NCBI GenBank assembly: GCA_003132665.1 | Contig: PKYN01000018.1 | Span: 191,404 to 250,663 of the forward strand | Source of the DNA: Actinomycetota bacterium | GTDB taxonomy: Bacteria > Actinomycetota > Thermoleophilia > Gaiellales > Gaiellaceae | Reading direction: 5' to 3' | DNA length: 59,260 nt | Shown: one piece after another, positions 50,528-59,260 of the stretch | How positions within the stretch are numbered: position 1 is the stretch's first letter | Layout: every line of letters starts with the position of its first letter | Notes under the pieces: generated by a model | Database searches by the model: none | Told to the model about the DNA's origin: nothing | The model's input: only the letters and a program-made list of their open reading frames with translations | Made by a program: the position numbers and the translations under genes

Positions 50528-51865
50528 ATGAGCCACGAGACACCGAACTGGGGCATCGAGCCGGTACCCGATCGCCTGCGCCTGCTCGGGCTCTTCGACA
50601 CGGGACTGCTCTGGAGCAGCCTGGGGCTCAGCCTGCTCGTTCTGGTCGCCGGCACCTACCTCGTCCCGAGGCTTTCGCTACGAGACGCTCTTCTCGCGAT
50701 TGTCGTGGGAGGTCTCGTCGGCAACGCGATGCTCGGCTTTGCCGGACTCATCGGCGCGCAGGCGCGGGTGCCGGCGATGGTGCTGCTGAGGGCGCCGCTC
50801 GGACGGCGCGGCTCGTACCTCGCCACGGTGTTGAACGTCATTCAAAACGTCGGCTGGACGGTGTTCGAGTTGATCGTCATCGCCACTGCCGCCGCGGCGC
50901 TCTCGCAGCGTCTGTTCGGCTTTCATGCGACCTGGCTCTGGACGCTGGTCGCCGCCGCCGCGACGACTGCGCTCGCCCTGCTTGGGCCGGTCGGCTTCGT
51001 CCACCGCTGGGTGAAGCGTTTCGCGATCTGGGTGGTGCTCGCCTCGCTCGCCTACCTGACCTGGTGGGCGCTTCACGATGCGGGCCTGCAGCGGCTTTGG
51101 TCGCGCCCCGGCAGGGGCGGTCTCGGTTTCTGGCAGGGAGTCGATCTGATGGTGGCAATGCCCATCTCGTGGCTTCCGCTCGCGGCCGACTACACGCGTT
51201 TTTCGCGCAGCACCAAGCGCGCCTTCTGGGGAACCGGCCTCGGCTATCTGATCCCCAACATCTGGCTCTTCGGGCTCGGCGCCGTTCTTCTCCTCTCGAA
51301 AAACCTTGGCGATGCCACCTCGCTGATGACGGCGATCGCCGCCGGTGGCCTAGCCAGCGGACTGGCGCTCTTCGCGCTCGGTGTGGATGAGACCAAGGAG
51401 CCGTTCGCCAACGTCTATTCGACCGCCCTTTCGCTCCAGAACCTGCTTCCGCGCGCCTCACAACGGATGTTGATCGTCGTCGCCGCGAGCGTCTCGACGC
51501 TGGGCGCGTTGACGATCGGTCTCGCCCAGTACCAGTCCTTCCTCTTCCTACTGGGCTCGTTCTTCGTGCCCCTCTTCGGAGTGCTCGCCGCCGACTGGCT
51601 GGTGCATCGCGGCTACGACCGGGACGCCGTGTTCCGAGCTCCGCCCGTGCGGCCGGCTCAGCTCGGCGCCTGGCTGGCCGGCTTTGTCCTCTACCAGTGG
51701 CTGATACCGACCGGGCCGTCCTGGTGGGTGGATCTGTTTGGCCATCTGCACACGGCCGGCTGGGGCTTCGGCGCCTCGCTGCCATCGTTTGCCCTCGCCT
51801 TTGCCTTGAGCGCGCTGCTCAATGCCCTCGCGCGCGAGCGCGAGCCGAGCTCGTCGATCGCCTGA
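50528..51865 (+). CDS. cytX: putative hydroxymethylpyrimidine permease CytX (NCS1 family)
   Basis: 445 aa with about 12 hydrophobic helices. The sequence GWTVFELIVIATAA and the general fold match NCS1 purine/cytosine permeases. Its position 6 nt after a TPP riboswitch is what marks it as CytX, thought to import the thiamine pyrimidine moiety (HMP). Expression should fall when TPP is plentiful. The start ATG follows AAGGGAGAG. A PfkB-type kinase follows 29 nt downstream. Confidence 0.9.
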   Translation: MSHETPNWGIEPVPDRLRLLGLFDTGLLWSSLGLSLLVLVAGTYLVPRLSLRDALLAIVVGGLVGNAMLGFAGLIGAQARVPAMVLLRAPLGRRGSYLATVLNVIQNVGWTVFELIVIATAAAALSQRLFGFHATWLWTLVAAAATTALALLGPVGFVHRWVKRFAIWVVLASLAYLTWWALHDAGLQRLWSRPGRGGLGFWQGVDLMVAMPISWLPLAADYTRFSRSTKRAFWGTGLGYLIPNIWLFGLGAVLLLSKNLGDATSLMTAIAAGGLASGLALFALGVDETKEPFANVYSTALSLQNLLPRASQRMLIVVAASVSTLGALTIGLAQYQSFLFLLGSFFVPLFGVLAADWLVHRGYDRDAVFRAPPVRPAQLGAWLAGFVLYQWLIPTGPSWWVDLFGHLHTAGWGFGASLPSFALAFALSALLNALAREREPSSSIA

Positions 51866-51882
51866 GTCGATCGCCGAGCCGA

Positions 51883-51888
51883 TACAGT
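51883..51888 (+). promoter_or_regulatory. -10 element of leaderless PfkB kinase gene
   Basis: TACAGT lies 6 nt before GTG 51895. The gene may be transcribed both from here and by read-through from cytX. Confidence 0.5.
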
Positions 51889-51894
51889 CACCTT

Positions 51895-52725
51895 GTGCGT
51901 CCTGTTGCGATAGTCGGCAGCCTCTCGCTCGACAGCGCGCCCGGGCGCGAGCCGTTTCCGGGTGGCTGTCCCTATCACGCCGCGCGGGCGCTGAGCCTGC
52001 TGGCGCGACCCTCCCGGATCGTGACGAAGTGCGCGCTGGAACATCGCCGTCTCCTGCTCGGGCCCGTGCTGGCGCTCGGGGTTCCGGTTAGCTGGCGTCC
52101 CGCCGAGGTCACGACGGGCTTCGAGTTGATCGAACAGGACGAGCGCCGGATCATGGCCGTCACGTCGGTCGGCGACGGCTGGTCGGCGGATGAGGTACGA
52201 AGCTGGGTTTGCGCGGCGCTCGAGCCGTGCGAATGGGTGCATGTGGCGCCGCTACTCCGCGGCGAGTTCTCTGCCGCGGCTCTCGCGGAGATAGCGCGCG
52301 GTCGCATTCTCTCGCTCGACGGGCAGGGCCTCGCGCGCTCGCCCGAGGTCGGCCCACTCGCGCTCGACGCCGATTTCGATCGCGAGCTTCTTCGCCACGT
52401 AAGCGTGCTGAAGCTCGCCGAAGAGGAGGCGGAGGCCGTCCTCCACGAGGTCAACGCAGAGAGCCTGGCCAGTTTGGAAGTGCCCGAGGTGATCGTCACC
52501 CGCGGCTCCAGGGGCGCGCTGGTCTGGACCGCCGGAGAGCTGACCGAGGTGCCGGCCAAGCCGCCGGTAGCGAACGCAGGTGCGACCGGAGCCGGCGATG
52601 CCTTCGCCGCCATCTACATCGCCGCTCGCAGTCGCGGACGCTCGCCGCTGGTCGCGGCTCGGCGCGCTTCGGTGTTCGTTGGTGCGATGCTCAGCCGGCG
52701 CCTGGCGCCGGCGCAAGCGAGCTAG
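51895..52725 (+). CDS. PfkB/ribokinase-family kinase
   Basis: 276 aa from GTG 51895. N-terminal VAIVGSLSLD, then IVTRGSRGALVW (about 202) and the catalytic GATGAGDAFAA (about 229-239, catalytic Asp in GAGD) of the family. It lacks the DTTGAGD form of sugar kinases. The family phosphorylates sugars, nucleosides or HMP; its place 29 nt after a TPP-regulated cytX makes a thiamine-precursor kinase role possible, but a sugar or nucleoside substrate cannot be excluded. Its end overlaps the convergent PhzF gene by 4 nt. Confidence 0.85.
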   Translation: MRPVAIVGSLSLDSAPGREPFPGGCPYHAARALSLLARPSRIVTKCALEHRRLLLGPVLALGVPVSWRPAEVTTGFELIEQDERRIMAVTSVGDGWSADEVRSWVCAALEPCEWVHVAPLLRGEFSAAALAEIARGRILSLDGQGLARSPEVGPLALDADFDRELLRHVSVLKLAEEEAEAVLHEVNAESLASLEVPEVIVTRGSRGALVWTAGELTEVPAKPPVANAGATGAGDAFAAIYIAARSRGRSPLVAARRASVFVGAMLSRRLAPAQAS

Positions 52726-53579
52726 CCGGCGCCCGGAAGCGCGAACTCGCCGCGGGCGACCACCACCGCGCAGCCACCGACCTCGATACGCTCCACGCTC
52801 TCGCTTGTTCCGTGTGCGCTTGCGTAGAGAAACGACGGTCGCCCAACCTCTTCGCCCTGGCGTATCTCGATCTCCTCGCCGAAGGCGACCGCCCCGTGGC
52901 GGGCCAGGTGCAGGGCGAGCGGCCCGGCGGCAGAACCGGTGGCGGGGTCCTCGCTGATTCCGAGCCCGCTGACGAAGCAACGTGTCTTCCAGCTCTTGCC
53001 GGCGCCGGCGAAGCAGTTGACGCCGATCGAGCCGAACGCCGCCAGAGTCTTGCTATCGGGCGCGAGCGCGGCGACCTGCTCTTCCGAGGCGAGCGCGACG
53101 AAGACGTGAGCGATTCCGTTGTCGTAGAGCTCTACCGGAAGCTCGCTTCGCTCCAGGCCGAGCGCCGCGAGCAACTCGGCGGCCTGCGCGAAGGGCTCGA
53201 TTCGCGGCAGCGGCTGGCTCATGCGACCGAAGACGATGCTCCCGCTTCCGCCGCGCTCCAGCTCGACCGTGACCAGGCCCGCGCCCGTCTCGAGCCCGAT
53301 CGACCCGAGCTGCATCGGCGCAGCCAGCACGAAAGCCGTTCCAAGCGTCGGGTGCCCGGCGAAGGGAACCTCGCTCGCCGGTGTGAAGATGCGAATGCGA
53401 ACGTGCCCCTCGGCCTCGGCGGGGTAGCAGAAAACGGTCTCGGAGAAGCCGATCTCCTTGGTTAGAGGCTGAAGAAGGTGCTCGGGAATCGGCTGAGCAT
53501 TGGTGAAGACGGCGAGCTGGTTTCCGGCCAGCGGCCGCTCGCTGAAGACATCGACGACGACGTATCGAAACCGTTCCAT
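52722..53579 (-). CDS. PhzF-family isomerase/epimerase
   Basis: 285 aa. The hotdog-like PhzF fold is recognised by VVDVFSERPLAGNQLAVF (about 8-25), GFSETVFCYP (Glu near residue 46, the catalytic position in PhzF) and FAGHPTLGTAFVL. Phenazine genes are absent, and most members outside phenazine clusters have no known substrate. TAGAGT lies 8 nt before the ATG. Confidence 0.9.
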   Translation of the reverse strand: MERFRYVVVDVFSERPLAGNQLAVFTNAQPIPEHLLQPLTKEIGFSETVFCYPAEAEGHVRIRIFTPASEVPFAGHPTLGTAFVLAAPMQLGSIGLETGAGLVTVELERGGSGSIVFGRMSQPLPRIEPFAQAAELLAALGLERSELPVELYDNGIAHVFVALASEEQVAALAPDSKTLAAFGSIGVNCFAGAGKSWKTRCFVSGLGISEDPATGSAAGPLALHLARHGAVAFGEEIEIRQGEEVGRPSFLYASAHGTSESVERIEVGGCAVVVARGEFALPGAG

Positions 53580-53587
53580 CGAGCGAG

Positions 53588-53593
53588 ACTCTA
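53588..53593 (-). promoter_or_regulatory. -10 element of leaderless PhzF gene
   Basis: On the minus strand TAGAGT lies 8 nt before the ATG at 53579. No ribosome site is present. Confidence 0.45.
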
Positions 53594-53720
53594 GCGAGGC
53601 CGTTGCGGACGTGAACGGACTTCGAAAACGGCGGCGTTGCGCCAGGGCGCGCGTCTCGGACTACGCCGAGCAGCGCGTTTCGGGTATAGACGCGCCGGTC
53701 AGCGAGCCGAAGATTTGGGT

Positions 53721-55244
53721 GTGCGACACGTCGCTTCCACGCACGGAGCGCGCTCCGACTTGCTCGGGGAGATTCTCGCTCGCATGAGCGACGGGCTGAT
53801 CGAGCTGGACGAGAAGGGCGTCGTGCTCTCTCTGGATGAGGGCGCCGAGGCTACGCTCGGCGGCCAGTGCGTCGCGAGCAAGGGCCACGAGCTAACCGAG
53901 CTGATCGCCTCCGGGAGCGCGCGTGCCGCTTACGCGCAGGCTCTCTCCGTCTGCCTCGCCGGTAAGAAGAGCAGCGAGATCGAGCTCGAGTGGAGCCGCC
54001 GCGACGGCCCCTCGCTGAACCTGCGCCTACTTCTGGTTTTCGTCGAAGGGGAGTCGCGCGTTCTCGTGGGCCTGCGTCGAGTCGAGAATCGGGACGAGCA
54101 GCTGAGGCGCCAAACGGAGAACAAGCGCCTGGAGAGTCTCGGCCTCTTCGCCGGTGGGATCGCACACGACTTCAACAATCTCCTGCTCACGGTGATCGGG
54201 AACACGACCCTGGTCAAACGCGACGTGCCGTTTGACTCGCCGCTCCAGGACCGCCTCGGGCAGATCGAGCAGGCGGCGAAGAAGGCGGCCGAGCTGACCG
54301 ACCAGATCCTCGCCTTCGCCGGCCGCTCGAGCTTCCGCCCCGAGCAGATCGACCTCGAACGTCTGCTGGAGCACGCGCTCGACGACCTACGCCCGCTCAC
54401 GCGCGAGGCCGACGTCAGACTGGAGATCGAGAAGCGCCCAATCAAGGTTCAGGCCGATTCCAGTCAGCTGCGGCGGCTGCTCGCCAACCTGGTCGGCAAC
54501 TCGATCGAGGCGCTGCATGACCCGAGTGGGCAGGTGCGCGTACGAGCTGGGGAGGTCGACGTCGATCCCATCGCCCTTCGCCTCTACTACCTGGGCGATC
54601 AGGTTGCCGCGGGCCACTACGCATTCATCGAGGTTGTCGACAACGGCTGCGGCATGGACGCCGGTACTCAGGTGCGCATGTTCGAGCCCTTCTTCAGCAC
54701 CAAGTTCGCCGGGCGCGGGCTCGGGCTGTCGGCGGTGCTCGGGATCGTTCGCGCGCACGGAGGAACGCTGAACATCTACTCCGAGCCCGGCCGCGGGACG
54801 AGGGTGCGCGTTCTGCTTCCGCTCGAAACCGGCGCCGGCCCGCGCGCGCGTCGCTGCGAGACCGTCGAACGAGATCGCGGAATCGTCGTCGTCGCCGACG
54901 ACGAGCCCAACGTGCGGCAGGTGACTACCGTGATGCTCGAGCAGGCCGGATACCGCGTGATCGGCGCCGGCGACGGCCGGGAGGCGGTCGATCTCGTTGC
55001 TCGCTACCGGGACGAGGTGAAGGCCGTTCTTCTCGACGTGACCATGCCCACGATGAACGGCGAGGAGGCCGTCCGGGCGCTGCGCGAGCGCGGCCACTCC
55101 GTGCCCGTGATTCTCTCCAGCGGCTTGATCGACGTGGACGTGCTGAAGCGCCTGGGCGTGAGCGAGCCGACCGAGATCCACATGCTGCAAAAGCCGTTCC
55201 GTAGCGCCGAGTTACTCGAACTGCTGCAAGAGATCGCGGCCTGA
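53721..55244 (+). CDS. hybrid sensor kinase (PAS-like, HK, REC)
   Basis: About 507 aa from GTG 53721. A PAS-like domain (about 15-125, LARMSDGLIELDEKGVVL) leads to HisKA with [17 protein letters not shown] (His about 148), HATPase with NLVGNSIEAL and GLGLSAVLGIV, and a C-terminal receiver with LLDVTMPTMNGEEA (Asp about 439). It is soluble with no membrane helix, and shows the same HDFNN box as the large kinase at 43370. No output domain or partner gene is adjacent. ATG 53785 is an alternative start, but it would cut into the PAS domain. Confidence 0.9.
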   Translation: MRHVASTHGARSDLLGEILARMSDGLIELDEKGVVLSLDEGAEATLGGQCVASKGHELTELIASGSARAAYAQALSVCLAGKKSSEIELEWSRRDGPSLNLRLLLVFVEGESRVLVGLRRVENRDEQLRRQTENKRLESLGLFAGGIAHDFNNLLLTVIGNTTLVKRDVPFDSPLQDRLGQIEQAAKKAAELTDQILAFAGRSSFRPEQIDLERLLEHALDDLRPLTREADVRLEIEKRPIKVQADSSQLRRLLANLVGNSIEALHDPSGQVRVRAGEVDVDPIALRLYYLGDQVAAGHYAFIEVVDNGCGMDAGTQVRMFEPFFSTKFAGRGLGLSAVLGIVRAHGGTLNIYSEPGRGTRVRVLLPLETGAGPRARRCETVERDRGIVVVADDEPNVRQVTTVMLEQAGYRVIGAGDGREAVDLVARYRDEVKAVLLDVTMPTMNGEEAVRALRERGHSVPVILSSGLIDVDVLKRLGVSEPTEIHMLQKPFRSAELLELLQEIAA

Positions 55245-55275
55245 TTCTGGCGTTAGGCTCGTCGATTCCCGATCC

Positions 55276-56928
55276 CTAGACGATCCGGCCGTTCTCGAGC
55301 CTGAGCACCTGGTCGAAGCGGTCGAGCATCAGCGGGTCGTGCGTGATCACCAGCAGGCCCGTGTCGTCGGCGCCGGAAAGGAGATCTTCGAGGATGCCCT
55401 CGGCGGTGGCGCGATCGAGGTGGGCGGTCGGCTCGTCGAGGATGAGCAAGGGGGCGCCCGATAGGAAGGCGCGCGCCAGCGCGATCCGCCGCCTTTGTCC
55501 GCCCGAGACCTGGTCGCCCGTCTCGCCCACGTAGGTCTCGAGACCGTCCGGAAGGGACGACACCCAATCCCAGACGCCCGCGCGCCGAAGCGCCGCCGCG
55601 ATCTGATCGTCGCTCGAGCCGGGGCGGGCGAAGCGGACGTTCTCGCGGATGGTCGTCGAGAAGAGATGGGCATCCTGATCGTCGAGCGCGACCAGGCCGC
55701 GCACGTCATCGGAGGCGTACTCGCCGAGGTCGTGACCGTCGAGCGTTGCGCGGCCGCCGTCGAGCTCGAGGAAGCGAACGAGGACGCCGGCGATCGTCGT
55801 CTTTCCGCCGCCACTTTCGCCCACCAGCGCCACTCGTCGGCCCGGCCTGAGCTCGAGCGATGCTCCGTTGAGGATCCAGGGCAGATGCGAGGCGTAACGC
55901 AGGCGCGCGTCTTCGAGCCGCAGCACCCCGCTCGAGGGAATCGGTAGCGGGCTCGCGGGCTCGCGCACAGGCGCCGCGCGGTCGGTCAGCTCGAACAGGC
56001 GCTCGGCGGCGCCTGCCACCGCGCCCGATTGCTGAGCGGCAAGTGGAAGCGGGCGCACGGCCTCGAAGGACGAGAGCGCCAGCAGGGCGAGCATTCCCAG
56101 CCAGACACCGCCGAGCTTTCCGCCCGCAACCGCCGACGCCGAGACCGCGAGCACCGCGGCCAGCGTGACGCCCGAGGCGAGCAGGACGAGCGCATCGCCC
56201 GTTGCGGCGACTCGCCCGTGCCGGCCGCCGAGCCGACCCAGATCGCGATCGACCGTGTCGATTCGCTCCAGCTCCCAGCCGACGCGACCGAAGGCGACCA
56301 GTTCCGGGCCGGCCGCGAGCGCCTCGACTATCTTACTCGAGAGCTCCGCGCGCAGAGGCGCCTCCTGCCGGCTGCTCGTCCTCGTTGCCCGGCCGGTGGC
56401 CGCGGCGGCGATCAACGCTGCGGCGGCGAGCCCCGCTCCGAGCACCGGCGCGGCAACGGGAAGCACAATCCCGGCCGCGGAGACCGCGCCCGCGCAGGCG
56501 ACTAAAGCCACCAGAGGCGGTGCCAGCGCCCGCAGGAAGAGGAACTGCATCGTCTCGACATCGCCGACGAAGCGGCTGAGCAGGTCCCCCGCGCGGGCTG
56601 TACCGAGCGCGCCGGGAACGAGCGGCTCCAGGCGCTCGAAGAAGGCAACGCGCAGGCGCCCCAAAAAGCGGAAAGCCGCGTCGTGCGAGACGAGGCGCTC
56701 GAGGTAGCGAAAGGCCGCCCGCGAGACGCCGAAGAACTGCACCAGGCCGATCGCGACGCCGAGCGAGAGGATCGGCGGCTCCAGCGCCGATTTCGAGATC
56801 AGGTAGCCGGCGGTCGCCATCAGGCCGATTCCGGCCGCGATCGAGCAGGCGCCGAGCAAGATCGAAAGCGCCAGGCGGCGGCGCAGCGGACGAGCCTCGG
56901 CGACCATGCGGCGAAGCGCCGGGCTCAT
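55276..56928 (-). CDS. cydC: CydC subunit of the CydDC ABC transporter
   Basis: 550 aa from ATG 56928. Six-helix membrane domain (about 15-300), then an ABC domain with ALVGESGGGKTT (about 374), QVSGGQRRRIALARA and LLILDEPTAHLD. CydDC exports reductant (cysteine or glutathione in E. coli) and is needed to assemble cytochrome bd. It overlaps cydD by 4 nt. A much longer open frame continues upstream to 58476 but is only the antiphase reading of cydD. Confidence 0.92.
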   Translation of the reverse strand: MSPALRRMVAEARPLRRRLALSILLGACSIAAGIGLMATAGYLISKSALEPPILSLGVAIGLVQFFGVSRAAFRYLERLVSHDAAFRFLGRLRVAFFERLEPLVPGALGTARAGDLLSRFVGDVETMQFLFLRALAPPLVALVACAGAVSAAGIVLPVAAPVLGAGLAAAALIAAAATGRATRTSSRQEAPLRAELSSKIVEALAAGPELVAFGRVGWELERIDTVDRDLGRLGGRHGRVAATGDALVLLASGVTLAAVLAVSASAVAGGKLGGVWLGMLALLALSSFEAVRPLPLAAQQSGAVAGAAERLFELTDRAAPVREPASPLPIPSSGVLRLEDARLRYASHLPWILNGASLELRPGRRVALVGESGGGKTTIAGVLVRFLELDGGRATLDGHDLGEYASDDVRGLVALDDQDAHLFSTTIRENVRFARPGSSDDQIAAALRRAGVWDWVSSLPDGLETYVGETGDQVSGGQRRRIALARAFLSGAPLLILDEPTAHLDRATAEGILEDLLSGADDTGLLVITHDPLMLDRFDQVLRLENGRIV

Positions 56929-58580
56929 CGCCGAACCTCCGCAAGGCTGATCGTGCGCTCGGCCACAGCTCGCAGCGAGGCGTCGTGGCTGGCGATCACG
57001 ATCGTCTGCTTTCGCTCCAGCCGCTCCAGCGCCGAGCGTATCTGCGCCGCTGCCCCGGCATCGAGATGCGCGGTCGGCTCGTCGAGCAGCAGCAGCGACG
57101 CCTCGCGAGCCAACGCCCGCGCCAGCGCAATCCGCCGGCGCTCGCCGCTCGAGAGTTGTCGCCCGCCCTCGCCCACCTTCGTATCGAGGCCATCCGGCAA
57201 GGCGCTGACGAGCGTCGTGCAGCCGGCCGCTTCGAGGGCCGTCCAGAGCTCGCCCTCGCTCGCCTGCGGCGCGGCGAACCTGAGCACCTCGGCGATCGAG
57301 CCGGTGGGCAGCCGCGGGTTTTGCGGCAGCCAGGCGATACGACGCCGCCACTCGTCGGGATCGAGATCGCGAAGGTCGATTCCCCCAACCGTGACTCGGC
57401 CCTGCTGCGGATCGGCGAAGCGAAGCAGCAGCGAAAGCAGCGTCGTCTTTCCCGCGCCGCTCTCGCCGGCGACGAGCAGCCGCTCGCCGGGACGGATCTC
57501 GCACTCGAAGCCCGAGAAGATCGCCGCATTTCGACCCTCGTAGGCGAAGCCGATCTCTTCCAGCCGGATCGTGGCCGAGCCGGGATCGGGCGCCAACAGG
57601 GCGGCTACGGGCTTCGTCACCGCCGGCACCAGGTCGATCAGCTCGAAGACGCGGCGCGCGGCGGCCAGGCCGTCGGCCGAGGCATGAAACTGGGCGGCGA
57701 CAGCGCGCAAAGGGAGATACAGCTCCGGCGCGAGAACGAGCACCGCGAAGGAAGGAGCGAGCTCGACGCTCCCGTTCACGAGACGAATGCCGATCACAGC
57801 CGCGATCAGCGCGATCGACATCGTCGCGGCCAGCTCGAGCGCCAGCGCCGAGAGAAAGGCGATGCGAAGAGTGCCCATCGTCTCCTCGCGGAACTGCTCG
57901 CTCGTCTGGGCGATCGTCTCCACCTGCGCCCGCCCGCGCCGGTAGGCGCGCAGCGTCGCCAGCCCGCGCACCACGTCGAGAAAGTGGGAGCTCATGAGTG
58001 AAAGAGCGCTCAGCCTGCGCTTCGTTCTCGCCTCCGCCGCCCTGCCGATCAACACCGCGAAGACCGGAATGATCGGCAGCGTGAGCGCCATGATCAGTGC
58101 CGAGACCGGGTCGCGGAAGGCGACCCAGACGAGAATCGCCGGCGCGACCACCCCGGCCAGCACGAGCTGAGGCAAGAAGCGCGAGAAGTAGGGATCGAGC
58201 GCGTCGAGCCCGCTCGTGACGCTCGTTGCCACCTCGCCCGTGCGCAGGTCGCCGAGGCCCGCGGGCCGCGCCCGGAAGACTTGCCCGAGCGCGCGCCGGC
58301 GCAGACCTCCGCGCACCTGTCGCGAGGTCGCCTGCCCGCTCGTCTCCAGCGCCCAGCCTACGCATGCTCGCAGCGCCGCGATCGCAACTAGCAGACCAAG
58401 CAGCGTCGAGATCGAAGCCAGGTCGCCGCCTTCGAGGAAGACCCGAGCGACGACTCGCCCGATCAACTCGGCCCAAACGATCACTAGCACCGCGCTGAGC
58501 GCGGCCAGAATGCAGGCGCCGACGAGAAAGCGCCTGATCGCCGGCGCCTCTCGTAACAGCCTCGGGTCGAGCGGACCCAC
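56925..58580 (-). CDS. cydD: CydD subunit of the CydDC ABC transporter
   Basis: 551 aa from GTG 58580. The membrane domain has about six helices; the ABC domain shows LLVAGESGAGKTT (about 375), a signature LSSGERRRIALARAL (Ser in place of the first Gly of LSGGQ) and LLLLDEPTAHLD. The gene starts within the stop codon of cydB (TAGTG), so cydB, cydD and cydC form one translationally coupled operon. Confidence 0.92.
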   Translation of the reverse strand: MGPLDPRLLREAPAIRRFLVGACILAALSAVLVIVWAELIGRVVARVFLEGGDLASISTLLGLLVAIAALRACVGWALETSGQATSRQVRGGLRRRALGQVFRARPAGLGDLRTGEVATSVTSGLDALDPYFSRFLPQLVLAGVVAPAILVWVAFRDPVSALIMALTLPIIPVFAVLIGRAAEARTKRRLSALSLMSSHFLDVVRGLATLRAYRRGRAQVETIAQTSEQFREETMGTLRIAFLSALALELAATMSIALIAAVIGIRLVNGSVELAPSFAVLVLAPELYLPLRAVAAQFHASADGLAAARRVFELIDLVPAVTKPVAALLAPDPGSATIRLEEIGFAYEGRNAAIFSGFECEIRPGERLLVAGESGAGKTTLLSLLLRFADPQQGRVTVGGIDLRDLDPDEWRRRIAWLPQNPRLPTGSIAEVLRFAAPQASEGELWTALEAAGCTTLVSALPDGLDTKVGEGGRQLSSGERRRIALARALAREASLLLLDEPTAHLDAGAAAQIRSALERLERKQTIVIASHDASLRAVAERTISLAEVRR

Positions 58581-59260
58581 TACGAGGTCGGCCGGCTGCC
58601 CGACCCGCCGAGCAGCTTTTCGCCCGGTAGCGAATCGCCGCGCAATCGCGCCCTGAAGACCCAGTACGTCCAGGTCTGGTAGACGAGCACGATCGGAGTG
58701 AAGATCAGCGCCACAATCGCCATCAGCGCCAGCGTGTGATGCGAAGAGCTGGTCGAGAAGACGGTCAGGTTGTTAACCGTGGTAACCGTGCCGAAGAGAT
58801 TGCCCTGCCTCGTGCTCGAGACGAGCACGTTCGGGTAGAGGCCGACGAAGAAGGCGGCGGCGCTGGAGCAGATGGCGAGCGCTGTCGTGGCAAAGGCGGC
58901 GCCGTCGCGGTCGCGGACGATGAGCCCGAGCGAGAGCGTCAGGAGCACCGCGGCGACCGTGGCCAGCCCCGCCGCCGCGATCCACTTGCCGTCGGTGCGG
59001 CCCGAGTCGGCGGCGCTCCAGACGAAGATCGCAAGCACGAGCGCGGCCGCCGGCACAACGAGGCGTATCGCGAATGCCTTCGCCCGCCGCCGCAGCTCGC
59101 CTGTGGTGCGAAGCGCCAGGAAGACGGCGCCGTGGAAAGCAAACAGCGCAAGCGAGGCCAGGCCGCCGAGGATGGCGTAGCCGCCGAACAGATCGAGCAG
59201 CCCGCCCGAGAACTCACCGTGCGAGTCGATCGGAACGCCGTGGATGATGTTGGCGAAGGT
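58580..59260 (-). CDS. cydB: cytochrome bd oxidase subunit II (partial)
   Basis: The last 226 codons are present; the N-terminus lies beyond the right edge. It is a hydrophobic protein with about five membrane helices in the visible part, starting TFANIIHGVPIDSHGEFSGG and including the SHHTLALMAIVALIFTPIVLVY segment that closes CydB. Together with CydA (expected just outside) it forms the high-affinity quinol oxidase bd. Order cydB-cydD-cydC is common in actinobacteria. Confidence 0.9.
   Translation of the reverse strand, partial: TFANIIHGVPIDSHGEFSGGLLDLFGGYAILGGLASLALFAFHGAVFLALRTTGELRRRAKAFAIRLVVPAAALVLAIFVWSAADSGRTDGKWIAAAGLATVAAVLLTLSLGLIVRDRDGAAFATTALAICSSAAAFFVGLYPNVLVSSTRQGNLFGTVTTVNNLTVFSTSSSHHTLALMAIVALIFTPIVLVYQTWTYWVFRARLRGDSLPGEKLLGGSGSRPTS

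Noticed and set aside
56929-58476. Extension of the cydC frame to a 1066-aa protein
   Set aside because: The extra part is the out-of-phase reading of cydD. The conserved CydC protein begins at ATG 56928 with normal 4-nt coupling to cydD.

Overview
This is GC-rich DNA from a high-GC Gram-positive bacterium. A deep-branching actinobacterium such as a member of Thermoleophilia is the best fit, judged from an actinobacterial-type LeuA, a PAC2 protein, a class E-like sortase, a SigR/RsrA-type sigma and anti-sigma pair, cydBDC order and many leaderless genes. No taxonomic marker gene is present, so this placement is inference. The window is ordinary chromosome: there is no tRNA, rRNA, CRISPR array, insertion sequence or prophage.

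Layout. 1-5.7 kb: end of an unknown gene, ppdK (pyruvate phosphate dikinase), a leucine-rich leader peptide with hairpins before leuA, and a secreted CAP protein. 5.8-12.6 kb: a sortase, then two GH94 beta-glucoside phosphorylases and a mutarotase-fold protein; the second GH94 gene has a promoter with a LacI-type operator. 12.6-14.4 kb: small membrane protein, alpha/beta hydrolase and phosphoribosyltransferase. 14.6-18.4 kb: a two-gene ABC exporter behind a strong promoter. 18.6-21.5 kb: AlkA-like glycosylase, proC, and an ArsR-type regulator with a likely target membrane gene sharing an operator. 21.7-25.2 kb: an unusual SF2 helicase and a PAC2 protein. 25.4-27.6 kb: an HTH-TPR regulator followed 16 nt later by a tiny secreted peptide, then an intergenic region with two structured RNA candidates. 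27.6-30.7 kb: duplicated drug-efflux MFS genes. 30.9-35.7 kb: nadE, a small ORF, a ClpS-like adaptor and a GGDEF/HD-GYP protein. 35.9-43.1 kb: M16 peptidase, amidohydrolase, lytic transglycosylase, HTH-LytR_C membrane protein, the sigma/anti-sigma pair with an autoregulatory promoter, a cyclase and an HtrA protease. 43.4-55.2 kb: a large hybrid kinase, aconitase, a LysE exporter, a TPP riboswitch with cytX, a PfkB kinase, a PhzF protein and a second hybrid kinase. 55.3-59.3 kb: cydC, cydD and the end of cydB.

Points that stand out. First, the HTH-TPR regulator with its adjacent secreted peptide has the layout of a peptide-signalling cassette. Second, a 163-nt near-symmetric hairpin downstream of an MFS gene has arm differences that are wobble-compatible only on the minus strand, so it looks like a functional RNA; a promoter-RNA-terminator unit lies beside it on the plus strand. 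Third, many genes here have a TANNNT hexamer 6-8 nt before the start codon and no Shine-Dalgarno sequence, and this was used to choose starts. Fourth, several regulatory circuits can be read directly: leu attenuation, the ArsR operator pair, SigR autoregulation, TPP-cytX and the LacI-type site at GH94.
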